Source: Enterococcus lacertideformus (GTDB lineage Bacteria > Bacillota > Bacilli > Lactobacillales > Enterococcaceae). Taken from it: a DNA stretch of 57,247 nucleotides. Under the pieces are notes generated by a model that saw only the letters and a program-made list of their open reading frames with translations, did no database searches and was not told where the DNA came from. Shown one piece after another: positions 49,483 to 57,247 of the stretch. The stretch covers positions 1 to 57,247 of the forward strand of contig JADAKE010000004.1 in assembly GCA_015680865.1 (NCBI GenBank), written 5' to 3'. Within the stretch, counting starts at the first letter, position 1, and the number at the start of each line of letters is the position of its first letter. The position numbers were made by a program, and so were the translations under genes.

Positions 49483-49833
49483 CTAATCTTCTAAAATAAT
49501 TTGTGCAAATGCTAATTCATCTGTATGCGTGATACTAACCCAACTTTTACCTGTATGTGGTGATTGGGTTACCACAGGCTGTCCAACTTCGTTTTTCAAA
49601 ATTTCGATTTCTTGAAATGTTACCTTCCCAATACCAGTTCCCCAGGCTTTAGCAAAGGCTTCTTTACAAGCATAACGCCCTCCCAGAAATTCTACTTGTC
49701 TGTGAAAAGGTAAAATTTGAAATTGCTTGATTTCTTTTGGCGTTAAAACCCGCTCAATAAAATTTCGTTTTTCTTTGATGATCTTCGCAATTCTTGATAA
49801 TTCCACTGCATCAATCCCAATTCCTTTTATCAT
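49483..49833 (-). CDS. acpS: Holo-[acyl-carrier-protein] synthase
   Basis: An intact enzyme of about 116 residues that adds 4'-phosphopantetheine to acyl carrier protein. Motifs: IKGIGIDAVELSRI, FLGGRYACKEAFAKAWGTGIG with metal and CoA residues, and SWVSITHTDELAFAQIIL. I take ATG 49833 (MIKGIGID), the family start; a TTG at 49851 would add six atypical residues. It heads the acpS-alr-mazF unit. Confidence 0.95.
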   Translation of the reverse strand: MIKGIGIDAVELSRIAKIIKEKRNFIERVLTPKEIKQFQILPFHRQVEFLGGRYACKEAFAKAWGTGIGKVTFQEIEILKNEVGQPVVTQSPHTGKSWVSITHTDELAFAQIILED

Positions 49834-49917
49834 AGACTCTACTCTTTTCAAAAATTTTAGAACAATCTCATTCTACCAAATTCTCGATATTTTACCACCA
49901 ATATGTCCATAAATAAC

Positions 49918-49952
49918 AAAAAAGAAAGCTTCCCTCAAAAAGAGAAGCTTCC
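49918..49952 (-). terminator. Terminator of cshA
   Basis: GGGAAGCTTC and GGAAGCTTTC segments form a short hairpin followed by six T on the minus strand, ten bases past the cshA stop. Confidence 0.65.
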
Positions 49953-49961
49953 CATACACAA

Positions 49962-51473
49962 TTAATCATTATTAGTACGGATCACAAATCCACGTTTTTT
50001 ATCACTTTGACGCTTTCCGCCATCTTTTTTATGATTATTTGTTTTGTTGTATCCACCTTTGGATTTATTACCACGGTAATTCCCGTTATCACGACGATTA
50101 CGATTATTCCCGCCACCGCGTTTGCCATTTTTATTGTAGCCTTTTTTCTGCATCGTCAGTGGACGTTCTGGTGTGATTTTAACAGGAATCGCATCAGATG
50201 GATCTTTTGCAGTCGTTTTCAACAATAAGGCAACCAAATCTTGAGCAGAGTATTCTTCTAACAATTTATCTGCGGTTTGCAGATATTTATCTAAGCCATT
50301 TTCTTCAAGTTTAGCTTCGATCTGTTCAATTGCTGCGCCTAATTGTCCTTTAAATGCTTCTTTTTCAGTTGGTGGACGTAAGGTACTCATTCTTTTTTTT
50401 GTGAGGTTTTCAATGACGTGTAGATAGTCCATCTCATTTGGTGTCACAAAAGTCACTGACATCCCGCCTTTACCGGCACGACCTGTACGACCAATGCGGT
50501 GAACATAGCTTTCTGGATCTTGAGGAATATCATAGTTGTAGACATGAGTTACCCCTGAAATATCTAAACCACGAGCCGCAACGTCAGTCGCAACTAAGAT
50601 ATCTAGATGACCGTTTTTAAATGAGCGCAATACACTCATTCGTTTTTGTTGTGAAAGGTCTCCGTGAATACCTTCTGCACGATATCCACGTGCTTCTAAT
50701 CCACGTGCCAATTCATCTACGCGTCGTTTTGTACGTCCGAAAACGATGGTTAACTCTGGTGTTTGAACATCGAACAACCGAGTCATAATATCAAATTTTT
50801 CATATTCTTTTGCACGTACATAGTATTGATCGATTAAATCAGCTGTCATTTCTTTCGCTTTGATTTTTACGTGTGTAGGAGTTTTCATAAACTTCACGCC
50901 AATATTTTTGATTGCTGGTGGCATGGTTGCTGAAAACAATAATGTTTGTCTTTGTTCAGGTACTTTTGAGATGATACTTTCGATATCTTCTAAAAAACCC
51001 ATATTTAACATTTCGTCTGCTTCGTCTAAGACTAATGTTTCAACTGTACCAAGTTTTAACGTATGGCGATTGATATGATCAAGCATGCGTCCAGGTGTAC
51101 CTACAACAATATGTGGACGGTCTTTTAATCCACGGATTTGACGACCAATATCAGCCCCACCGTAAACAGCTTGAACACGTACACGTTTATCACGACCAAG
51201 ACGATAAAGCTCTTCTTGTGTTTGAATCGCTAATTCACGTGTTGGTGCGATCACCAATCCTTGTAGTTCATTACGGGTTGTATCGATTTTTTCTAACATT
51301 GGCAACCCAAAAGCAGCCGTCTTACCAGTTCCTGTTTGTGCTTGTCCAATTACGTCTTTTCCAGACAAAGCTAAAGGGATTGTTTCTGACTGGATCGGTG
51401 TTGCTTCCTCAAAACCAGCACGCTCTACTGATTTCAATAATTCTGGTGATAAATCTAATTCTTTAAATTTCAA
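49962..51473 (-). CDS. cshA: DEAD-box RNA helicase
   Basis: An intact 503-residue ATP-dependent RNA helicase with all motifs: the Q motif [48 protein letters not shown], the second RecA domain ([30 protein letters not shown]), [11 protein letters not shown] and [14 protein letters not shown] basic, glycine- and asparagine-rich tail ([13 protein letters not shown]) binds RNA. It acts in mRNA turnover with the degradosome and in cold adaptation. The ATG at 51473 follows TAGGAGGATTC. It is preceded by an unusually long leader. Confidence 0.95.
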   Translation of the reverse strand: MKFKELDLSPELLKSVERAGFEEATPIQSETIPLALSGKDVIGQAQTGTGKTAAFGLPMLEKIDTTRNELQGLVIAPTRELAIQTQEELYRLGRDKRVRVQAVYGGADIGRQIRGLKDRPHIVVGTPGRMLDHINRHTLKLGTVETLVLDEADEMLNMGFLEDIESIISKVPEQRQTLLFSATMPPAIKNIGVKFMKTPTHVKIKAKEMTADLIDQYYVRAKEYEKFDIMTRLFDVQTPELTIVFGRTKRRVDELARGLEARGYRAEGIHGDLSQQKRMSVLRSFKNGHLDILVATDVAARGLDISGVTHVYNYDIPQDPESYVHRIGRTGRAGKGGMSVTFVTPNEMDYLHVIENLTKKRMSTLRPPTEKEAFKGQLGAAIEQIEAKLEENGLDKYLQTADKLLEEYSAQDLVALLLKTTAKDPSDAIPVKITPERPLTMQKKGYNKNGKRGGGNNRNRRDNGNYRGNKSKGGYNKTNNHKKDGGKRQSDKKRGFVIRTNND

Positions 51474-51794
51474 ATGAATCCTCCTATATGGTTGTTAACT
51501 GAGGATGTAGCTTTAATTATTGCTACCCCGTCGATTGTTCGGTCAAAGTGTTTGAATCTTTTGACAGTGGCCACGCACGTTTCCATCCATTCCTAGCCCC
51601 TGTGGCACCACCGAAAAATCACTTTGCGAAGTTTAGGCATTAGAAAAGCCAAACGGGTCGCGTTCAGCTTTATCATTATTATGACATCTGGCTTTAGCAA
51701 TTGGTAAAATGATAAAACCAGTCCAATTTCTCTTCATCTTTCGGCAATAGGTTATTCTATCATAATTTAACATTTTCTGCAAGTTTACAGTTTA
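51474..51794 (-). promoter_or_regulatory. Long, probably structured leader of cshA
   Basis: About 300 bases between murF and cshA hold no open frame but are richer in G/C than nearby spacers and contain several complementary segments: TTTATCAT/ATGATAAA, GTAGC/GCTAC (51532-51513 region), and GTGGTGCCAC near GTGGCCAC. Cold-shock helicase genes often have long self-regulating leaders; this fits but is unproven. I do not recognise it as a named Rfam element. Confidence 0.5.
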
Positions 51795-53147
51795 TTATTT
51801 CATTTCCTGTAATTGTTGGACGATGGTGATTAGACCCATCCCATTACTTCCTTTTAAAACGATACTATCATCTGGTTGTACTTCTTCTTTCACTGCTTTA
51901 ATTAATGCTTCTTTTTCTTTTTCAAAATACACTACTTTTATTTCAGGGTATTTTTCTTCCAATTCTTTTTTTAATACACGCATTTGTGATCCGTATAAAA
52001 AGACCACGGAGTAGTCTAAAGAATTGATATGCTCTGCCATTTGTGCATGCATCTGTAATGAATCTTCTCCTAATTCTAACATGTCGGCGAGGACAGCTAA
52101 TCTTCTGCCTTTAGTTGATAATTTAGCAAATGTGTCTAGCACTAATCCCATAGCAGTAGGGTTAGCATTGTAGACATCGCTTAAAATTGATGCACCGTTT
52201 CCCGCTGTTAGCCACTCCGTTCGATTTTGCGTCATTGAAACAGTTGCTAGCCCACAACGGATTTCTTCTGTCGACAAACCAAAAAAGCGTCCAATAGTAT
52301 AAGCAATCAAAGCATTTGTTACGTTGTATCTCCCTGGCAGAGGAATCATGAAGCTTTCATTGTCTATAATGAAATGTGTTTGTTTTTTTCCTTCTTCCGT
52401 GACTTGCGCTGATTGATCCCCAGTATTTATCCCAAAGGTCTCAATCGTTTGTGTTATATTGGCAGTTAACGGTTTTAGCAAAGGTTCTTCCTCTGGAATG
52501 AGCAATAGCCCATCTGCAACAAGGCCATCAGCGATTTCCATTTTAGCTTGTGCAATTCCTTCTCTTGAACCTAGATTTTCAATATGCGCTTCACCGATCA
52601 TAGTAATTGCGGCAACTTTTGGTTGAACCATCAAAGATAGTTCCGTTATTTCATCTGCATGATCCATCCCCATTTCTAAAACGATTTTTTCTGTATTCTC
52701 TGGCATATGCAAGATGGTATAAGGTAATCCAATATTATTGTTGTAATTTCCTTGCGTTTTGTAGGTCTGATACTTTTGTGCTAACACAGACGCTGTTAAA
52801 TCTTTTGTAGTAGTTTTCCCGTTGCTCCCAGTAATGGCAATTACTTCAGAACCAATTTTTTTCAAATAATACTTTGCAAGGTCTTGCATGGCTTTTAAAG
52901 GATCTTCGACCAGAATCACTTGGATCCCTTTTGGTGCTTTAGCTGGTTCCCAACTCCAAAAAGCAACCACAGCACCATTGTCAATCGCCTGTTGGATAAA
53001 CTCATGCCCATCTCTCACACCTTTTAGCGGAACAAACAAATGACCTTTTTCAATCTTACGACTGTCAAATTCCACACCTTTAATTTCAGCTTGGTCATCG
53101 TTTTTACTTCCTACCGCTTGTGCGATTTCTTTTATTGTTAGTTTCAT
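51795..53147 (-). CDS. murF: UDP-N-acetylmuramoyl-tripeptide--D-alanyl-D-alanine ligase
   Basis: An intact Mur ligase of about 450 residues that joins D-Ala-D-Ala to the UDP-MurNAc tripeptide in the cytoplasm. It has the N-terminal MKLTIKEIAQAVG, the ATP loop VIAITGSNGKTTTKDLT, LEMGMDHADEITEL, TQNRTEWL and DVYNANPTAM. I take ATG 53147 (family start, AAGGCAGG upstream); an in-frame start at 53186 would run into a hairpin and adds atypical residues. It lies directly after ddl, the enzyme that makes its dipeptide. Confidence 0.97.
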   Translation of the reverse strand: MKLTIKEIAQAVGSKNDDQAEIKGVEFDSRKIEKGHLFVPLKGVRDGHEFIQQAIDNGAVVAFWSWEPAKAPKGIQVILVEDPLKAMQDLAKYYLKKIGSEVIAITGSNGKTTTKDLTASVLAQKYQTYKTQGNYNNNIGLPYTILHMPENTEKIVLEMGMDHADEITELSLMVQPKVAAITMIGEAHIENLGSREGIAQAKMEIADGLVADGLLLIPEEEPLLKPLTANITQTIETFGINTGDQSAQVTEEGKKQTHFIIDNESFMIPLPGRYNVTNALIAYTIGRFFGLSTEEIRCGLATVSMTQNRTEWLTAGNGASILSDVYNANPTAMGLVLDTFAKLSTKGRRLAVLADMLELGEDSLQMHAQMAEHINSLDYSVVFLYGSQMRVLKKELEEKYPEIKVVYFEKEKEALIKAVKEEVQPDDSIVLKGSNGMGLITIVQQLQEMK

Positions 53148-53170
53148 AAAAAAACCTGCCTTTTCGCATG

Positions 53171-53213
53171 TAGAAGCCGGAACCAATGTTGGTCACACCA
53201 GTTCCAGCTTCTA
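53171..53213 (-). terminator. Strong hairpin between ddl and murF
   Basis: TAGAAGCTGGAAC and GTTCCGGCTTCTA (53213-53201 and 53183-53171) form a 13-bp stem with one G-U pair and a 17-base loop. A T run follows only after 16 bases (GGCAGGTTTTTTT, just before the murF ATG), so it may be an attenuator or RNA-processing stem, not a plain terminator. Confidence 0.55.
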
Positions 53214-53227
53214 TTTTCGTTATTTGA

Positions 53228-54304
53228 TTATTCATGTACATTAAAAAAACTTTGTCGCTGATTGAAACGATTAATTCCTAGTTGGATCAATTCTTCAATC
53301 AAATCACCGTACTTTAATCCCATATTCTCCCATAGCAACGGATACATACTAAAATTAGTAAACCCAGGCATAGTGTTCAATTCATTTAAAAATAGCTCAT
53401 TTTTATTTGTTAAGAAGAAATCACAACGGCTTAATCCACTACCCCCTAACATCGTATAAGCAAGTTTTGCATATTCTTGTGCCTTTTGATACACTTCTTC
53501 TGGCACTTCCGCAGGGATCTTCATTTCAATTTTATTATTGATATATTTTGCCTCATAATCATAAAATGCGACATCTTTTACCACTTCACCAGGTAAAGTG
53601 GTCCGTACGTCTTCATTACCTAATATAGCCACTTCAATCTCACGTGCTTCAATTCCTTGTTCGACGATTGCCCGAGAATCATATTGATAAGCCGTTGCTA
53701 ACGCATTTTTAAGCTCTTCACGATTTTCTGCTTTGGATATTCCCACACTTGAGCCCATATTTGCTGGTTTGATAAACATTGGGTAAAGCAAAGAGCCTTC
53801 ACATTGATCAAATATCTTCTTAGGGTTTTCTTTCCACTGATTTTTTAGAACAGGTACATAAGGTACTTGAGGCACACCTGCGGCTTGTAAGATATATTTG
53901 GTCATAATCTTATCCATTGCACAAGCACTTGTTAGCACCCCAGCACCCACATAGGGCAAGTTCAAAGCTTCTAAAAATCCTTGAATCGTACCATCTTCTC
54001 CATTTGGGCCATGCAGTACGGGGAAAACAATCGTTCCTTCTTCTTTGATTTCTCCAGGATTAATCACTTTTCCAGTAAATCCTTCGGTCACTTTTCCACT
54101 TGGATCCCATGTTAAATGCAAATCTTCTTTATTAGCTGGTTTTTCTGTGAACAAAGGACCTTTAACCCATTGACCTTCTTTGCTGATAAATATAAGTTGA
54201 ACTTGATAATAAGTATAATAAATCGCATTTAAGACTGAAAACGCTGAAAGAATCGAAACATCATGTTCTGCACTGCGTCCGCCATATAGTAAAGTAATCT
54301 TCAA
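53228..54304 (-). CDS. ddl: D-alanine--D-alanine ligase
   Basis: An intact 358-residue ATP-grasp enzyme: LLYGGRSAEHDVSILSAF, FPVLHGPNGEDGTIQGFLE, VGAGVLTSACAMDK, YPMFIKPANMGSSVGISKA, LSRCDFFL and LFLNELNTMPGFT. The tyrosine of the omega loop (DVAFYDYEAKYINNK) is the D-Ala-D-Ala type, not the D-lactate type found in VanA-like ligases. From memory it is very close to E. faecium Ddl with scattered substitutions, the best single clue to the host group. The ATG at 54304 starts the ddl-murF pair. Confidence 0.97.
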   Translation of the reverse strand: MKITLLYGGRSAEHDVSILSAFSVLNAIYYTYYQVQLIFISKEGQWVKGPLFTEKPANKEDLHLTWDPSGKVTEGFTGKVINPGEIKEEGTIVFPVLHGPNGEDGTIQGFLEALNLPYVGAGVLTSACAMDKIMTKYILQAAGVPQVPYVPVLKNQWKENPKKIFDQCEGSLLYPMFIKPANMGSSVGISKAENREELKNALATAYQYDSRAIVEQGIEAREIEVAILGNEDVRTTLPGEVVKDVAFYDYEAKYINNKIEMKIPAEVPEEVYQKAQEYAKLAYTMLGGSGLSRCDFFLTNKNELFLNELNTMPGFTNFSMYPLLWENMGLKYGDLIEELIQLGINRFNQRQSFFNVHE

Positions 54305-54421
54305 AAGATTGTCCTCCCGTTTCCATTATCATTCCATTTTTCACTTCATATTTTAGCACAAAAACAAAATAAGCAAACATCTTACTTTAAAAAAGTTCAT
54401 GAGCTTTACCCACGAAGAACA

Positions 54422-54462
54422 AGAAAAAAAGGCACGACGAGAATGTCCATACCTCTTTTTCT
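54422..54462 (-). terminator. Terminator after the DUF2512 gene
   Basis: AGAAAAAGAGG and CCTTTTTTTCT (54462-54452 and 54432-54422) pair, with a T-rich 3' arm on the minus strand, about 20 bases past the stop at 54484. Confidence 0.6.
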
Positions 54463-54483
54463 AAATTTACTGGTTTTATTCTT

Positions 54484-54849
54484 CTAATCTAGCTTACGCT
54501 CATCTGGTACGATGCCTTGATTCAACAACCACTTGTGGAAAAACCACTCAGCAATACCAATCAATAACGCTGGTACCAAAACTTTCATCCATATATTCGA
54601 CATGTCATTCATGAAATAAAGATATACCCACAAAATGACAGCAGCAGAACCAGCATCTGCGATTGTCGCCGCAACATTGCCTACCTTTCGCAAAATAAGC
54701 AAGTCCCCTAATACGTAGATCATTACCACAATAATTACTCCAACAATTGTAGAATCCACGAAAGAAACACCATATAACCCCGTTAGCACAATCCACAGAA
54801 TCGCCCAAATCATGATCGCTTTGACAATTAATGCTTTCACATGTTTCAT
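54484..54849 (-). CDS. DUF2512 (YndM-like) small membrane protein
   Basis: An intact 121-residue protein with four membrane helices (IMIWAILWIVLTGLYGVSF, IVGVIIVVMIYVLGDLLIL, AVILWVYLYF, VLVPALLIGIAEWFFHKWLL) and the end GIVPDERK, as in the DUF2512 family of Firmicutes. Function is unknown. The ATG at 54849 follows GGAG. It is alone between terminators. Confidence 0.75.
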   Translation of the reverse strand: MKHVKALIVKAIMIWAILWIVLTGLYGVSFVDSTIVGVIIVVMIYVLGDLLILRKVGNVAATIADAGSAAVILWVYLYFMNDMSNIWMKVLVPALLIGIAEWFFHKWLLNQGIVPDERKLD

Positions 54850-55022
54850 TTTCCACTCTCCTCATATATTAATATTATAACACTAAGTAAGTGCCTTTGA
54901 ATAAAAAATAAATAATTAGATAACTTTAATCATTTTATCATTCAAGAGTAGAAAGAAACAAAGATCTTGCACTATTTTCAAAAAAATATTATTTTTATTT
55001 CGTTTTTTTCATTAAGAAAGGA

Positions 55023-55469
55023 CTAATCAACCACTTCTAGCGCAGTGATCAAAGCCTGTCTAAAGTTCTGGTGATCCTGTTCGGTAAAAGGGTTCGACCC
55101 CTTTGTCCTTAGCCCTGCTTTTCGTAGTTTACCACTTTGATAGCGTTGTTCTAATAAGCCATCAATCGTGGATGTATTGAATTCTTTACCTGTCTGATGA
55201 AATACTCGCACACCTTTTAACAAGACTAAAGAAGCCAATCCATAATCTTGGGTAACCAAGATATCTCCTTTACGGATCAAACTCACGATTTTATAATCTG
55301 CGCTATCTGCTCCCGGATCAACGTAGACAAAATGGACATAAGCTGGATATTCTCTATGAGTGTAATGATCCACGCTCGTGACAATCACCACTTCTAATTG
55401 ATAAGTATTGGCAATTTCAATGACATCTTCTTTGACTGGAGAACCATCTCCATCAATCATTATACGCAT
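55023..55469 (-). CDS. UPF0178/DUF188 (YaiI/YqxD) family protein
   Basis: An intact 148-residue protein: MIDGDGSPVKEDVIEIA, YVDPGADSADYKIVSLIRKGDILVTQDYGLASL, and the basic end RTKGSNPFTEQDHQNFRQAL. The acidic residues of the core resemble PIN/NYN nuclease-like folds, but the biochemical role of the family is not established. GGGAGGAG lies close to the ATG at 55469. It overlaps the end of the membrane protein gene upstream by 17 bases, so the two are probably co-translated. Confidence 0.85.
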   Translation of the reverse strand: MRIMIDGDGSPVKEDVIEIANTYQLEVVIVTSVDHYTHREYPAYVHFVYVDPGADSADYKIVSLIRKGDILVTQDYGLASLVLLKGVRVFHQTGKEFNTSTIDGLLEQRYQSGKLRKAGLRTKGSNPFTEQDHQNFRQALITALEVVD

Positions 55470-56826
55470 GACGCTCCTCCCATTTCCATAAAAGATAAAC
55501 CGTGACTACACCAACAAGTAAGAAGCCAATATTTCCCCATTTTGCATACTCCATCAATCGTACACTCGAATCAGAGACATTGAGTTTATCTGTTAACTGC
55601 AATAACATCACTACTGGTTGATTTAATCTGTGAGTAAGGTCTAATAATAGACCCATTAAAAGAAATTGATGGACCACACTACCTTTATTTTGTGTCGTAT
55701 ATTTGATGATCACACGTTGATCCATTGGTATATCTGCCTTCGTCTCATAATATGTACGATTAAGCGAGCTACTAATGACAGTGTGACAAAAACTTACTAA
55801 AAATAAACCAATAGTAAACATTCCAGGGATCAATAAAATCAATAGTGAACAGAACAAGCTAACTAATTGAGCAACCAATGGAGTCATAGATAAACTTCGT
55901 AAAAGTTTAATTCCAATTACCTTGGCTAAAATCATTCCGGCAATATACGGAAGATACATCCCAATCGCCAAATGAGCAAAGCCGTAAACGACTCCTACAT
56001 AGAGTGTGCTAAATAAAAAAAGAAAATTTCCTACCATACCGCTTAAAAAAGTATACAGATTGAGCCAAGCAGGTAATTTCCAGCTTTTTTTGGCACGTCC
56101 TAAATAAAAAGTAACTAAAATAAACAAGCATAAAAAAACGTAAATCGCAGAATCAAAAAGGACAGAATCTAACAATAACCTTGCATTTCGAAGTACAAAC
56201 AACAACCCAAAAGAAACAAGAAAAAGAACAAATTCTTTGGGCACAAACATCGTTGATTTGATATCTTTGAAATCAAGCTCATATCTTGGATAATGACTCA
56301 CTGTATGATAGGCCATGATATAAAATAGGGTATACAATCCAAAAGTAATAACCACTTGTGTCATACCAGAAAGCTCAATCGATCGAAATAAGATAACTAA
56401 TAAAAGAAGAGCAAGGGGGTATTTTTTGCCGGTCATGTTTGTGAAACCTTGCCTCTTTTCATGGTAGTTCACGGTCACATTAGCCGGGGGAAGCCAAGCT
56501 GCACTTAACCCTAATAGCACGCTGGAGAAATAGAATAAGGGAAAATATAAGGCACCAAAAATCCCTAGTAATGTTCCTGTACCTCCTATTAAAAGAGAAA
56601 TCATTAGTAAGGTATAACTATCTAACCCAACACGAATACTACGAATCAAAAACCCTCCCGTCATCCGAAAGGTGTAAAATAGTGTAAATGGTAAAATAGA
56701 TCCTAAATTATTTCCATCACTTAAACTTAAAAATAAAAGATACGGAATAAAAATCACCGTATTGCTTAAAATAAAAGGCGTAGTTTGTGTAAAATTACGC
56801 CCAAATCGTTTGATTTTCTCGAACAT
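55453..56826 (-). CDS. Polytopic membrane protein, about 12 helices, unknown function
   Basis: An intact 457-residue protein with about a dozen hydrophobic helices in two halves separated by a short charged segment (YPRYELDFKDIKS). The MFS-like length and spacing suggest a transporter-type fold, but I see no clear MFS motif, so this stays open. LLGLSAAWLPPANVTVNYHEKRQG and NRTYYETKADIPMDQRV are distinctive loops. The ATG at 56826 follows AAGGAG. It is joined to the DUF188 gene by overlap. Confidence 0.75.
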   Translation of the reverse strand: MFEKIKRFGRNFTQTTPFILSNTVIFIPYLLFLSLSDGNNLGSILPFTLFYTFRMTGGFLIRSIRVGLDSYTLLMISLLIGGTGTLLGIFGALYFPLFYFSSVLLGLSAAWLPPANVTVNYHEKRQGFTNMTGKKYPLALLLLVILFRSIELSGMTQVVITFGLYTLFYIMAYHTVSHYPRYELDFKDIKSTMFVPKEFVLFLVSFGLLFVLRNARLLLDSVLFDSAIYVFLCLFILVTFYLGRAKKSWKLPAWLNLYTFLSGMVGNFLFLFSTLYVGVVYGFAHLAIGMYLPYIAGMILAKVIGIKLLRSLSMTPLVAQLVSLFCSLLILLIPGMFTIGLFLVSFCHTVISSSLNRTYYETKADIPMDQRVIIKYTTQNKGSVVHQFLLMGLLLDLTHRLNQPVVMLLQLTDKLNVSDSSVRLMEYAKWGNIGFLLVGVVTVYLLWKWEERHAYND

Positions 56827-57054
56827 AAAAAAGCTCCTTAGCTACTAATTTACAGTTATATTACAATTTGTACTTTAAAATCATTCTAGCATTAATTGAA
56901 GCAGAAACCAATTGTAGAGAGAGCTTTATCTCAGATGGTAACCAGAAATAAAAAATTCTTTATTTGCTCCCATGATAAAATAAAAAATAACAGCTACATA
57001 ATTGCAAGAAGCGCAAACGTATAGAATTATTGGAAAAAGAAACGTTTTATTATC

Positions 57055-57200
57055 GCTATATCCGCCACTCAATTGAATCGGTGTTTTATGCCTTTTTTTA
57101 AAGAAGAAAAATATCAAGGCTATACTAGTCGTCAAGAAGCAGTATTGGCGTTTCTGACGTATAATAATCGGAAATGGGCGATCCAATACCCAGTTTGTTC
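57055..57200 (+). pseudogene. IS3-family-like transposase scrap
   Basis: On the plus strand HSIESVFYAFF (one frame) continues after a seven-T run as KEEKYQGYTSRQEAVLAFLTYNNRKW (next frame). This resembles the end of IS3-type transposases (IES-FF--FK-E...Y-sr-ea---i--YN--R). Only about 45 codons remain and no inverted repeat is visible. The 56827-57054 stretch holds the promoter region of the membrane protein gene and nothing else recognised. Confidence 0.45.
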
Positions 57201-57208
57201 CAGGACTG

Positions 57209-57241
<33 letters not shown>

Positions 57242-57247
57242 AGATCA

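Noticed and set aside
53228..54304. VanA-type D-Ala-D-Lac ligase
   Set aside because: The omega-loop residues and chromosomal ddl-murF context are those of a normal D-Ala-D-Ala ligase.
54605..54865. Alternative minus-strand frame in the DUF2512 gene
   Set aside because: It is rich in cysteine and tryptophan and has no family pattern. The overlapping frame gives a clean four-helix DUF2512 protein with a good start.
56926..57186. Minus-strand frame of 86 codons at the right edge
   Set aside because: It has no ribosome site. The opposite strand shows IS3-type transposase residues.

Overview
The window is AT-rich Gram-positive DNA and reads as a chromosomal piece of an Enterococcus of the faecium/hirae/durans group. 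The main support is the D-Ala-D-Ala ligase, which resembles E. faecium Ddl very closely as I remember that protein, the housekeeping order ddl-murF-cshA-acpS-alr-mazF, strong AGGAGG ribosome sites and many TTG/GTG starts. No database search was possible. Almost all genes are on the minus strand.

Layout. 1-9.4 kb: a truncated exported protein made of GFPGERGE repeats, a PAP2 phosphatase, a broken Ca2+-type P-ATPase and a broken multi-Cna-B pilin-like adhesin with a small exported neighbour. 9.4-14.6 kb: AtxA/Mga-type regulators (one whole-length, one remnant, one with a stop), an EFAR-like 179-bp repeat element and a hexapeptide acetyltransferase. 14.6-38 kb: a large exopolysaccharide locus in at least four transcription units separated by clear terminators. 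In order of transcription these are: (i) a PLP decarboxylase, ATP-grasp ligase, GNAT, priming sugar transferase, HTH protein, unknown small protein, LCP transferase, lipoprotein, glycosyltransferase, Wzz, CapB kinase and a membrane protein; (ii) a decayed surface adhesin with a pectate-lyase-like domain and about eight Ig-like repeats; (iii) a Wzx flippase, glycosyltransferase, acyltransferase fragment and small protein; (iv) a UDP-HexNAc dehydrogenase, DegT aminotransferase, glycosyltransferase, HTH protein, CpsB phosphatase, membrane glycosyltransferase and UDP-glucose dehydrogenase. 38-57 kb: another Mga-type remnant, then queA, the K+ importer kimA, a Pip/YhgE membrane protein, a zinc-independent S14 gene behind a Zur-box-like operator, mazF-alr-acpS, cshA, murF, ddl and three small-family genes. 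The window ends in an IS3-like transposase scrap and a run of about 31 A.

How it fits together. Two nucleotide-sugar dehydrogenases plus an aminotransferase predict a polymer rich in uronic and amino sugars. It would be started by the sugar transferase, exported by Wzx, length-controlled by Wzz/CapB/CpsB and attached to the wall by the LCP protein. No full-length Wzy polymerase is visible. The decarboxylase/ATP-grasp/GNAT cassette, joined to the priming transferase and a small HTH gene by overlapping start and stop codons, is the least conventional part and the best candidate for a new glycan-modification system.

A caution governs the whole window. More than twenty frame lesions are visible. 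Many are one-base losses or gains in homopolymers, including in rpsN, as read errors would give. About ten are in-frame stop codons in otherwise well-preserved genes, which looks more like real decay. The late housekeeping block (queA, alr to ddl) has none. The left edge lies in a tandem repeat and the right edge in a poly-A run beside an IS scrap, so this may be a whole contig.
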